Shown: in pieces, positions 15,961 through 22,842 of the stretch
Position numbering within the stretch: position 1 is the stretch's first letter
Layout of the letters: every line of letters begins with the position of its first letter
Source of the DNA: M0108 sp044228695
GTDB taxonomy: Bacteria; Pseudomonadota; Gammaproteobacteria; Chromatiales; Chromatiaceae
Assembly: GCA_044228695.1 (NCBI GenBank)
Contig: JBGAUK010000006.1
Location: 1 to 64,000, forward strand
Length of the DNA: 64,000 nucleotides
Reading direction: 5' to 3'
The notes under the pieces: model-generated
The model's database searches: none
What the model was told of the DNA's origin: nothing
The model's input: the letters and a program-made list of their open reading frames with translations, nothing else
Translations under genes and position numbers: made by a program

Positions 15961-16728
15961 GACCACACCACGCCACCCCGAGACCCAGCGCCCCAGGACC
16001 TCGCGCAGCGCCTTGCTCACCCCCCATAACGCCTGCGCATCCGGCAAGAAGTCCAGGGGGTCGAGCGCGAGCGGCTCACGGCTGGCGAAATCGGTCGGCG
16101 AGGGGATCACCGCGATGCCCTCCGCCTGGAAGGCCCCAACCGCGCGCTGCATGTGCGTCGCGGAGGTCACCAGCAGCACCCGCTCCCAGCCCTGCTCGCG
16201 GATGATGGCCGCTGCCTTCTGGGCATTTTCCCGGGTATTTCGGCTAGTAGGCTCGGTGACGATGGCCTCCCGGGGCAAGCCCCACTCCACCAGCAAGTCG
16301 CGGATCAGTTCCGCCTCCGGCGCCCCGGCATTCATCCAATCCAGGTTGCCGCCGACCGCCAGCACATGCCGGACCTTGCCGGCCCGAAACAGGCGGGCCG
16401 CGCGCAGGACGCGGTTAGAGGAACCCGTCAGATTCTCCGTCGGCGGATCGCCGATGGGACCGACCGCGCCCCCCAACACCACCGCCACATCCGCCACCGG
16501 CGTTTGCGCCAGGGGCACCGGCGGAAACCCCGCCTCGAGCCTGGCCGATAGCTGATAGGCCGTCCAAGGCATGGCGCAGACCCACAGCAACACCAACAGG
16601 CCCGCCACCAGAGCACCGGCCCACCGCCGTCGTCCCCGGGCCAGCAAGATCAGGGCCGCGGCCCCCATCAGCAACACCCAACCCAGCGGCAGGACGAGGA
16701 GGGTCAGCACCTTGGTCAAATAGAGCAT
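15952..16728 (-). CDS. YdcF/SanA/ElyC family membrane protein (DUF218)
   Basis: Two N-terminal TM segments (about residues 8-28 and 36-56) are followed by a DUF218 domain: DVAVVLGGAVG, LAVGGNLDW, E.IRD.LVEWGLP, TSRNTRENA, LLVTSATHMQRA. Family members (SanA, ElyC) affect envelope integrity and peptidoglycan or lipid-carrier use; the biochemical activity is not established. Length (258 aa) is normal. The C-terminus overlaps the remnant glycosyltransferase tail. It fits an envelope-polysaccharide neighbourhood. Confidence 0.85.
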   Translation of the reverse strand: MLYLTKVLTLLVLPLGWVLLMGAAALILLARGRRRWAGALVAGLLVLLWVCAMPWTAYQLSARLEAGFPPVPLAQTPVADVAVVLGGAVGPIGDPPTENLTGSSNRVLRAARLFRAGKVRHVLAVGGNLDWMNAGAPEAELIRDLLVEWGLPREAIVTEPTSRNTRENAQKAAAIIREQGWERVLLVTSATHMQRAVGAFQAEGIAVIPSPTDFASREPLALDPLDFLPDAQALWGVSKALREVLGRWVSGWRGVVSG

Positions 16729-17035
16729 GTCAGGGGTAGGCCGCGATTGGGAAAGACGAAGTTTGCGGGTCGTAGGTCATCCGGGGCAACTCCGAATGAA
16801 GGAATCTGTCCTGCCGGCGCCACCGAGGATGGCAACCCGCTGGGCAGATTGGGGCTCCGGCGCCCGATTTTGCCCGGGCCGGGCCGGGCGGTGACTGCCC
16901 CTTGTTCAGAACTGAAATGGCTTCGTTTCGTAATTTTGGCCTTTTTCGCACCCCAGCAGGCCGGCCACCAGACAAAAAAAACCGGGCCTTGGCCCGGTTT
17001 CCTGGTGGCTGATGCGGCGCTATGGGGCTAGACCA
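16729..17035. other. Intergenic stretch carrying repeat copy A (16898-16946)
   Basis: No gene is seen. It contains a ~48-base sequence (CTTGTTCAGAACTGAAATGG followed by CTTCGTTTCGTAATTTT) that matches 20775-20821 at roughly 80 percent. The core TGCCCCTTGTTC also recurs at 17554-17565. These look like the debris of a dispersed element. Confidence 0.5.
16973..17000 (-). terminator. Intrinsic terminator for the minus-strand MNT gene region
   Basis: Read on the minus strand, a perfect GC-rich hairpin (AACCGGGCC-AA-GGCCCGGTT) is followed by a run of eight T. It lies downstream of the nucleotidyltransferase and the DUF4351 tail, and would isolate them from the YdcF/galE genes. Confidence 0.75.
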
Positions 17036-17190
17036 TTAATTGGCCTCGGGCCCGATCAGGGCCACCAGACTCTCTGCATCGAAGATGCCGTCGAGCCAAG
17101 CGTCCAATTGCGCGACAGGGGCCGCCTCGATCCGCCGCCGTGCCCAGTCGGGCAGCGGACCGAAACGGCGTGCCGCTTGCCGCTCATAGC
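17036..17190 (-). pseudogene. C-terminal remnant of an Rpn/DUF4351-type protein
   Basis: The minus strand reads ERQAARRFGPLPDWARRRIE, then AQLDAWLDGIFDAESLVALI and a stop. This is the typical C-terminal DUF4351 module of Rpn-like PD-(D/E)XK nuclease-family proteins. The catalytic N-terminal part is missing. In its place, with a few bases of overlap, stands the MNT gene, so a rearrangement joined them. Confidence 0.7.
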
Positions 17191-17474
17191 GGCCGACCTT
17201 CGAGCTTGGCAATCAGGGCAATCGGGGAGGCATCATCACGGCCGCGGACGATCAGGTCCACCGGAAGGTCGAGTTGCTCTTCCAACTCGACCTTGCAACG
17301 CACGGCCTTGAGGATAGGTTGCGGGTCCGCTTCCACATAGAGATCAAGGTCGCCACCGCGTTCGCGTTTACGGTCATCCAGTCGCGACCCAAAGAGCCAG
17401 ATACGGGCCGAGCTGCCGAGGTGTTCCTGGATGCTGTGCGTGATCAAGTGCACTTGAACTGGGGTGATACGCAT
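17184..17474 (-). CDS. MNT-type nucleotidyltransferase (minimal, toxin-antitoxin class)
   Basis: A 96-aa single-domain DNA-polymerase-beta-like nucleotidyltransferase. The motif LFGSRLDDRKRERGGDLDLY supplies the GS helix and the two Asp of the DxD metal site; the third acidic residue is in LPVDLIV. Such proteins usually pair with a HEPN toxin and act by AMPylating it. No HEPN gene is adjacent here; downstream is only the DUF4351 remnant. It is therefore an orphan. Confidence 0.8.
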   Translation of the reverse strand: MRITPVQVHLITHSIQEHLGSSARIWLFGSRLDDRKRERGGDLDLYVEADPQPILKAVRCKVELEEQLDLPVDLIVRGRDDASPIALIAKLEGRPL

Positions 17475-17776
17475 GGACGCGGAAAACCAAGTGAGTAATT
17501 TGAAATGACCGGCGAGGGCGAGGCTGCCGATCGCGCCTGGCTGCTGCTAGGGACCTGCCCCTTGTTCGCGACAGTTAACGCTTCTTGCCACCCCGGATCA
17601 CAGCCGCTAACCTTTTAGACCATGGACGACATCGCCGCACCCCATGATACATCCTCCTGGCCGCGAAAAAATCCCGTCCCGCGGAAGGGCCCAAGGCGGA
17701 ATTTAAATCCATTGGTGGCAAAATGACACCTCCCGCGGTAACCTGGGGCCTGACAGGAACCTTAGAGCCACACCAG
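17475..17776. promoter_or_regulatory. Divergent gap upstream of tacAT with a possible AACC...GACC site
   Basis: No gene with protein character is seen. AACCTTTTAGACC at 17609-17621 resembles the MqsA-type operator but with an imperfect right arm. ATTTAAAT at about 17702 is a short perfect palindrome. This region should hold the tacA promoter. Confidence 0.25.
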
Positions 17777-18100
17777 ATGACAACAGCATCCGTCGAGCGT
17801 GGTCGCGTCACGGCACGCGTCCCCCTGCAGGTTCAGAAAACGCTGGAGACGGCCGCCAGCATGGTCGGAGCCACGGTGAATCAGTTCGTGGTACAAACCG
17901 CATTGAGAGAGGCCGAACGCATCATTGAGCAGGAGCGGATTATCCGGCTGACCGAACGTGACGCCGAAGCTTTCTTGCAGGCGCTCGATGCCCCCGCCCC
18001 GCTCACCGAAACCCTGACCACCGCTCTTCGCGACTACATGACCCAACGCAATGATCAGACTGGAACCATTGACTGGTCACCACGACCGCAACGCCTTTGA
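17777..18100 (+). CDS. tacA: DUF1778 (ribbon-helix-helix) antitoxin of a TacAT pair
   Basis: The N-terminal RHH DNA-binding segment (RVTARVPLQVQKTLETAASM) is followed by TVNQFVVQTALREAERIIEQE, the typical DUF1778 helix. The C-terminal tail neutralises the GNAT toxin. ATG 17777 (MTTASVERG) gives a normal 107 aa; the longer open frame from 17723 adds unrelated residues. Its 3' end overlaps the toxin gene by 50 bases, the usual order for this family. The complex should repress its own promoter. Confidence 0.88.
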   Translation: MTTASVERGRVTARVPLQVQKTLETAASMVGATVNQFVVQTALREAERIIEQERIIRLTERDAEAFLQALDAPAPLTETLTTALRDYMTQRNDQTGTIDWSPRPQRL

Positions 18101-18572
18101 TTGTGGCGTGACCGCACTCAATCACTGGCTTCGCCGCACTGCGCTACAGCATCAGAGCAAGGGCATTTCCCGGACCTTTGTCGCGGTTCCCCTAGACAAC
18201 CAGGTCATCACCGCCTGGTACAACAGCGGGTACCAGGAACTCCATCCGTCCAGCATCCTCGGCTTTTATGCCCTCGCCTCCGCGTTTGTCGTTGTTGAAA
18301 GCTTGCCTTCCGCTTTGGCAAAGCGTTACCCGCGCCAGATCCCGGTCACGCGCCTTGGCCGTTTAGCGACGCGGTCTGATCTTCAAGGACAAGGGCTCGG
18401 TCGACTCCTCCTGGCGGATGCCCTGAATCGGGCACGCGGCGCGGCCCAAGCTGTCGGGAGTGCCGGTATCCTGGTCGACGCGAAGGACGACATTGCAGCA
18501 CGTTTTTATCGGCATTTCGGCTTCCATCCCTGCACGGATGCGCCGCTCCAACTCTATTTGCCGATCTGGTGA
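18051..18572 (+). CDS. tacT: GNAT acetyltransferase toxin (TacT-type)
   Basis: A 173-aa GNAT. Family landmarks are FDCGVTALNHWLRRTALQH near the start, TFVAV.D.QVITAWY, VTRLGRLATRSDLQGQGLGRLLL (acetyl-CoA pyrophosphate loop Q/RxxGxG/A) and AKDDIAARFYRHFGF near the end. TacT toxins acetylate the amino group of charged aminoacyl-tRNA and stop translation. The frame is complete and the catalytic region appears intact, so this pair is probably functional. Confidence 0.88.
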   Translation: MIRLEPLTGHHDRNAFDCGVTALNHWLRRTALQHQSKGISRTFVAVPLDNQVITAWYNSGYQELHPSSILGFYALASAFVVVESLPSALAKRYPRQIPVTRLGRLATRSDLQGQGLGRLLLADALNRARGAAQAVGSAGILVDAKDDIAARFYRHFGFHPCTDAPLQLYLPIW

Positions 18573-18684
18573 AGGCGCCGCGAAGTCCCTGGCCCCAGTC
18601 CACCGCGATCAAATTCCCCCCGGCGGTACGTCCTGGGATCGCGGGGAATCGCCTTCGTCATGCCCAAAGCTGGCAGCACACCCT

Positions 18685-18855
18685 CACGCCAGCGTGGAAG
18701 GCGAGGCCGCGGTCTTGCCGCGGTTAATCCTGCTCAAATTCGGCCCCCCGAGTCCGGCCGTGTAACGACTGGTATCAACGGCGGATACCGAGACCCTGCT
18801 CCGCTGGTCCGAGCGCATCCTGACCGCCGACAGTGTGGACGCCCTCCTGAATTAA
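18685..18855 (+). pseudogene. C-terminal remnant of an Rpn/PD-(D/E)XK-family protein with an internal stop
   Basis: One frame reads HASVEGEAAVLPRLILLKFG, PPSPAV, a TAA at 18763-18765, then STADTETLLRWSERILTADS and VDALLN-stop. This is the characteristic C-terminus of Rpn-like proteins. The stop codon and the missing N-terminus mark it as dead. Confidence 0.7.
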
Positions 18856-18880
18856 GGCGCCGGCCGGGCAACCCTGTTCA
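18856..18880 (+). repeat. 25-base repeat copy C, identical to 20760-20784
   Basis: It starts right after the stop of the Rpn-like tail and is identical base for base to 20760-20784, which also follows a CCTC-rich, TAA-less remnant. It probably marks the 3' flank of one mobile or duplicated gene type. Confidence 0.6.
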
Positions 18881-19093
18881 GATCGCCCGCCCGCCGCGAG
18901 GCCAGCCGCACCGGCACCGCCCCCCATCGACGGCGCCACCACCGCCCGCACCGACCAGCCCGATCCGTGGCTAGGTTGAGTGCCGCGCCGGCACCCCCGC
19001 CAGCAGGTCCGCCAGGGCGCGCACAAGAGCGTCGGCCAGCTCGGTGAGTTGCCAACATTGCTTTCAACCCACTGTCAACCCACTTGCCGGAGA

Positions 19094-19108
19094 TAACCAA
19101 GTAGGTTA
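19094..19108. promoter_or_regulatory. MqsA-type operator palindrome
   Basis: TAACCAAGTAGGTTA is an AACC/GGTT inverted repeat with AGT in the centre, close to the E. coli mqsRA operator (AACCTTTTAGGTT). It lies just upstream of the mqsR coding start, where MqsA autoregulates. Confidence 0.65.
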
Positions 19109-19151
19109 GATTCCGACCAAGGAGAAACGAACACCGCATTGCAAGCTGGCT

Positions 19152-19415
19152 GTGGTCAAATCCTTGGTCGAAGCATGCAAGGTTCGGTCCACGTATGCAG
19201 CACGCGTGGGTGCCAGTGAGCTGGGCTTTTCGCTCTCCGATATGCTGGCCGTGGTTATGGCGCTCATGCCAGCCGATTTCTACAAGAGTATGACCACGCA
19301 CGCGGATTATCGGGTGTGGCAGGACGTCTATCGCCCAAGCACCCAGTGGGGTGATGTGTACCTGAAGCTAACGGTCATCGACGACCTGCTGATTGTATCC
19401 TTCAAGGGGCTATGA
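19152..19415 (+). CDS. mqsR: MqsR-type mRNA interferase toxin, start codon apparently lost
   Basis: The body is clearly MqsR: KSLVEACKVRST, LGFSLSDM, DFYKSMTTHADYRVWQDVYRP, VYLKLTVIDDLLIVSFK. MqsR cleaves mRNA at GCU sites. Upstream in the same frame the sequence reads EKRTPHCKLAV, matching the family's MEKRTPH start, but the codon where Met should be (19119-19121) is AAG and a stop lies at 19107. AAGGAG overlaps this place. The nearest conventional start is GTG 19152, which removes the first ~11 residues and lacks a ribosome-binding site. Toxin output is likely reduced or lost. Confidence 0.8.
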   Translation: MVKSLVEACKVRSTYAARVGASELGFSLSDMLAVVMALMPADFYKSMTTHADYRVWQDVYRPSTQWGDVYLKLTVIDDLLIVSFKGL

Positions 19416-19819
19416 CCATGAAATGTCCAGTCTGTGGCGCGGCGGAACTGATCCACGACACGCGCGATATGCCCTACACCTACAAGGGCGAGACCACCCT
19501 CATCCCGACCGTGACGGCCGACTTCTGTCCGGCGTGCGGTGAATCCATCACCGACATGGCCGAAACCGATCGCGTCATGCGCGAGATGCGGGCGTTCAAC
19601 CAGCAGGTGAATGCCGCTATCGTCGATCCCAGCTTTATCGCTGCCGTGCGCAAGAAACTCCATCTTGGCCAGCGCGAAGCAGCCGAGCTTTTCGGCGGCG
19701 GTGTCAATGCCTTCTCGCGTTACGAGAATGGCAAGACCAAACCGCCACTGGCCTTGGTCAGGTTGCTCAAGCTGCTGGATCGACATCCCGAGTTGCTGGG
19801 CGAGCTAAGCGCCAAATGA
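19412..19819 (+). CDS. mqsA: MqsA-type antitoxin / transcription repressor
   Basis: The N-terminal zinc domain has CPVCG and FCPACGE (four Cys). The C-terminal helix-turn-helix (VRKKLHLGQREAAELFGGGV ... FSRYENGKTKPP) binds DNA. It neutralises MqsR and represses the operon through the palindrome at 19094-19108. The start overlaps the mqsR stop (ATGA at 19412-19415); a second ATG at 19418 is also possible. Length (135 aa) and domain order are normal, so the antitoxin looks intact. Confidence 0.92.
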   Translation: MTMKCPVCGAAELIHDTRDMPYTYKGETTLIPTVTADFCPACGESITDMAETDRVMREMRAFNQQVNAAIVDPSFIAAVRKKLHLGQREAAELFGGGVNAFSRYENGKTKPPLALVRLLKLLDRHPELLGELSAK

Positions 19820-19935
19820 GCGGAAGGCGAAGTCACTAACGCCACTGAACTGGCCCCAATTGTGCGCTCATGGGCGCATGTCAAGACCCGGGAGATTAAC
19901 GCTGGCCGCGCCAATTGGGGAACCCGCTGCCATCT

Positions 19936-20026
19936 GCCGGGCCAGGTGCCACTAAACTCCAGCAGGCTCAGCGCCTTGAGGGAAAGGTGTCGGGTGACAG
20001 GGGAAGTGTGATGGGAGGAAAGGCCG
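19936..20026 (-). repeat. Short fragment duplicated from the asparagine synthase gene at 27.7 kb
   Basis: Bases 19936-20005 match 27737-27806 with about four differences. A ~20-base gap follows, then GATGGGA.GAAAGG matches again. On the minus strand it reads PKALSLLEFSGTWPG, that is, authentic asparagine-synthase sequence plus the purine-rich repeat. The flanks on both sides are unrelated. It lies 10 bases from the mazF stop. Confidence 0.7.
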
Positions 20027-20036
20027 GCACTTATAC

Positions 20037-20363
20037 TTATCCCAGCATCTCCAGCAGCACCTCATGCCAGAGGGCGGGATCGATCTCGCCCATCTTCGTC
20101 GTCAAACGGCGCTTATCCACCGTGCGCAATTGGTCAAGCAGGATCCGCGCCTCCTGGCCAGGGAACGACAGCACGGGCCGGCAACCCAATGGCTGACCCT
20201 TGCGGGTGATCGGCGCGATGATCACCCGCGGTAGGATGGCGTTCATGTCATCCGGAGAGACCACCAAACCGGGGCGGGTCTTGTTGATTTCGGTACCGAT
20301 GGTCGGGTCAAGATTGACCCAATAGACATCCCCCCGGCGAATGCGCTGATCAGCCTTTACCAT
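20037..20363 (-). CDS. mazF: MazF/PemK-type endoribonuclease toxin
   Basis: A 108-aa MazF: IRRGDVYWVNLDPTIGTEIN, KTRPGLVVSPDDMN, RVIIAPITRKG, then LDQLRTVDKRRLTTKMG, with the conserved Arg and Thr of the active site visible. It cleaves mRNA. ATG 20363 (MVKADQRIRRGDVYW) is preferred; the frame upstream is antisense to mazE. It overlaps the antitoxin gene by 7 bases. The frame is intact. Confidence 0.92.
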   Translation of the reverse strand: MVKADQRIRRGDVYWVNLDPTIGTEINKTRPGLVVSPDDMNAILPRVIIAPITRKGQPLGCRPVLSFPGQEARILLDQLRTVDKRRLTTKMGEIDPALWHEVLLEMLG

Positions 20364-20593
20364 TCCCAGTCGCCCGCATCCGCATCCGGCGGCAGGTCGC
20401 ACCACACATCGCCGTCCTGAGCGACATCGTAACCCCGGAACCAGTCACGGCGGGGCGTCTTGACCGGCGCGATGACCAGGCGCGAACCCTCCAGACTCAG
20501 CTCCACGGTATCGGCGAAGCCGCATGCGCTCAGGAGCGCCGCCGGGATGATGACACCCCTGGAGTTGCCGATCTTTCTCAAGGTGGTACGCAT
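20357..20593 (-). CDS. mazE: AbrB/MazE-type antitoxin
   Basis: A 78-aa SpoVT/AbrB swapped-hairpin DNA-binding domain (MRTTLRKIGNSRGVIIPAAL) with an acidic C-terminal tail (DLPPDADAGDWEW) that would occupy the MazF active site. First gene of the pair, with a 7-base overlap into mazF. A perfect palindrome 18 bases upstream is its probable operator. Confidence 0.92.
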   Translation of the reverse strand: MRTTLRKIGNSRGVIIPAALLSACGFADTVELSLEGSRLVIAPVKTPRRDWFRGYDVAQDGDVWCDLPPDADAGDWEW

Positions 20594-20610
20594 GACAGTC
20601 TTCCCAAAAC

Positions 20611-20629
20611 GTAATAACAGCGTTATTAC
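20611..20629. promoter_or_regulatory. Probable mazEF operator
   Basis: GTAATAACAGCGTTATTAC is a perfect inverted repeat with 8-base arms and a 3-base centre, placed 18 bases before the mazE ATG. It is AT-rich in a GC-rich background. The position fits autorepression by MazE/MazEF. Confidence 0.7.
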
Positions 20630-20890
20630 AGCTCAACCAGTGCCAGCCAGTCAAACGACCGCCAACAACGCCTCAATCGACCCGCACCAGGGGGCCGCTA
20701 GCAGCCACCGATAGACGGCGTCCTGGGCCTGGGTCGCGTCACCGCCCCTCCTCAATCAAGGCGCCGGCCGGGCAACCCTGTTCAAAGCTGAAATGGGTTC
20801 GTTTGGTAATTTAGCCCTTTTCAAGGGCCGGCAAGTCATATTTTCCCGCGTCGATCAGGGGCAGCGCGCAGCCGGTCCTCACCGGGTTCG
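20630..20890. repeat. Intergenic stretch with repeat copy B (20760-20821)
   Basis: No gene is seen. Bases 20760-20784 are identical to 18856-18880, and 20775-20821 resemble 16898-16946, so this copy joins the two halves seen separately elsewhere. Confidence 0.55.
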
Positions 20891-21730
20891 TTAGCGCGCG
20901 GGCGGGGAGGGCGGTTGCGCCAGCAACTCCCGCGTCTTGAGCACGATCAGATACTCGTAAATAGCCAGTAGCCGGCAATAAGTCAGGCCCGCGCGCCCGT
21001 CCATAAAGCCCCAGCGCAGCACATACATGTAGAGAAACCGCAGCAGGGGCCGCCAGGGCAGGCGGATGGCCAGGGCCTTGAGCGCCCGCCGCCGCCGCGT
21101 CGGCTCCCGCGCCCACAAACCCGGCCAATCCCGACCACCACCGGCCCCCAGCAACCGCACCGCCTCCGCCGCCTCGGCGCTCGCGTAGCGGTTGTGCTTG
21201 TCGACCCAGTCCGTCAGCCCCTTGGCAAAGGAATAGTGCAGATAGGGCTCCCGCAGGGTGCCGACGCGCTCCGGCGCCAGATCCTCGCGCTGGCCGTGAC
21301 CGACCTGCTTGAAGCGGCACCGTTGCCGATGTCCCAACCGGACCTGATAGCTGGGGTACAGACCCGCATGACGCAGCCACCGGCCGAAGAACATCATCTT
21401 CGAGGGAATGCGCCAGGCATCGTAGCGGCCATCCCCGATCGCCGCCAGCATCTCAGCCTGCAGCGCCGGGGTGACGATCTCGTCCGCATCCAGATGTAAG
21501 ATCCATTCATGTTTGAATTGGATCTGGTCAAGGGCATAGTTGCGTTGCCCGGCGAAGTTGTCGAATGCCCGCTGATAGACACGCGCACCCAGGCTTTCGG
21601 CTAGGACAAGGGTACCGTCCTGACTGAAAGAGTCGATCACAACGACATCATCGCACCAGCCGAGAGCGGCCAGACAGACCGGTAAATTAGCTTCCTCGTT
21701 GAGGGTTAGCAGCAAAATAGATAAACTCAT
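20891..21730 (-). CDS. Family 2 glycosyltransferase, WaaE/KdtX-like
   Basis: GT-A enzyme of the type that adds a hexose to LPS core or a related glycan. It begins MSLSILLLTLNEEANL (ATG 21730) and has DSFSQDGT, the DXD-type LHLDADE, and WRIPSKMMFFGRWLRHAG typical of the WaaE group. The C-terminus (AGLTYCRLLAIYEYLIVLK) matches the remnant before galE. The longer frame to 21775 adds residues without family character. It is the last gene of the large minus-strand cluster. Confidence 0.9.
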   Translation of the reverse strand: MSLSILLLTLNEEANLPVCLAALGWCDDVVVIDSFSQDGTLVLAESLGARVYQRAFDNFAGQRNYALDQIQFKHEWILHLDADEIVTPALQAEMLAAIGDGRYDAWRIPSKMMFFGRWLRHAGLYPSYQVRLGHRQRCRFKQVGHGQREDLAPERVGTLREPYLHYSFAKGLTDWVDKHNRYASAEAAEAVRLLGAGGGRDWPGLWAREPTRRRRALKALAIRLPWRPLLRFLYMYVLRWGFMDGRAGLTYCRLLAIYEYLIVLKTRELLAQPPSPPAR

Positions 21731-21755
21731 TATCAGGGAATCCGCACGGCATCTA

Positions 21756-22823
21756 TCAACTTTTTTGCGGAACACGATAATTGTCAGACATTTTTAATTG
21801 CGGCACCAGGCGGTCCCGTAACCTGAGCGCACCCAGTTCGAATATGCGAAAAAATAGCCACCCGATAAAGAAAATGCAGGTTAGCTGAATCGCGAAATAC
21901 AACCTTGCATGACCTATGGCTAGAGATCCGAAAAGATAAGTCGTCAGATGAATAACAAGCGCATGGGTCAGATAAACTGAATAGGAAGTTATTGCCACGA
22001 AAGCAATCAGGGGCGAACCCAAAATTTTAGTATTTCTGGCATCAACTCCAACCAAAAGAAGAGTGATAAAAGTAAAAGCGACCAGAAATCGCCCAAAGAT
22101 ATAGTCCGCTAGTAACGACACATCGAAGAACAATAATATAATTATCATGGACAAGAAGGCAAAACCGCTATACCAACGGATTTGGGGTGTAATCTTCCAG
22201 TTTCTGAAATATCGGAGATACGATACTGTAAAGCCAAGCAATAACCCATCAGCGTTCAGGTGAGAAGCGGTAACGTAATATCCAAAAGCACTCGACGCCT
22301 GGTCGAATTCGAGGAAACGAAATAGGGTTGGGAGCATTACCATTGCAATGAGTGCTGGCATGACACTGAATTTGCTTTTGGCAAGGAAGAAGAATGCCAG
22401 TGGAATAAATAAGTAGAAATGCTCCTCAACGCAAAGCGACCAACTTACCAGAAAGAACGGTATACTCTCATAATAATTCTGTAAAAAAAGGAGATACCCA
22501 GCATCGAACTTCTGGTCACGGAATATAAAAACAGCGCCCCAGGCTAACGCTAGGCCCGCAAGGTAAGGCGGGACGGTACGTAGCCAGCGGCGAGACCAAA
22601 AACGCCAAAGATTCACGCTACTATATTCTTGAGCCTCCCGCCAAAAAATTCCTCCAACCAAAAAACCGCTCAGAGCGAAAAAAAGATCTACTCCAATCGC
22701 ACCATGATGAGTGTACTGTATCAACCAAGGCAGATGCGCCGGCCACTGTTGGGAAACATGGTGAATCAATACCATAATGATCGCCAGCGCCCGTAGAAAA
22801 TCTAGATAGGGATCGCGATTCAT
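21756..22823 (-). CDS. Acyltransferase family 3 (OafA/YrhL-type) O-acetylase
   Basis: Polytopic membrane enzyme that O-acylates a surface glycan. It starts MNRDPYLDFLRALAIIMVLIHH, with the family His in the first TM, followed by GVDLFFALSGFLVGGIF and RRWLRTVPPY. Around ten TM helices follow. The N-terminal extension of the open frame (22824-22865) overlaps the methyltransferase and is not conserved. Base composition is clearly more AT-rich than both neighbours, indicating separate acquisition. Confidence 0.9.
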   Translation of the reverse strand: MNRDPYLDFLRALAIIMVLIHHVSQQWPAHLPWLIQYTHHGAIGVDLFFALSGFLVGGIFWREAQEYSSVNLWRFWSRRWLRTVPPYLAGLALAWGAVFIFRDQKFDAGYLLFLQNYYESIPFFLVSWSLCVEEHFYLFIPLAFFFLAKSKFSVMPALIAMVMLPTLFRFLEFDQASSAFGYYVTASHLNADGLLLGFTVSYLRYFRNWKITPQIRWYSGFAFLSMIIILLFFDVSLLADYIFGRFLVAFTFITLLLVGVDARNTKILGSPLIAFVAITSYSVYLTHALVIHLTTYLFGSLAIGHARLYFAIQLTCIFFIGWLFFRIFELGALRLRDRLVPQLKMSDNYRVPQKS

Positions 22824-22842
22824 ATAACTTCCAAACCAGAAG

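Larger units (their letters stand above)
18573..19093. other. Gene-poor stretch with an Rpn-like tail and a repeat
   Basis: There is no intact gene. The stretch holds the degraded Rpn-like tail at 18685-18855 and repeat copy C at 18856-18880. Beyond 18881 it is GC-rich sequence without protein character up to the mqs promoter. Confidence 0.5.
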
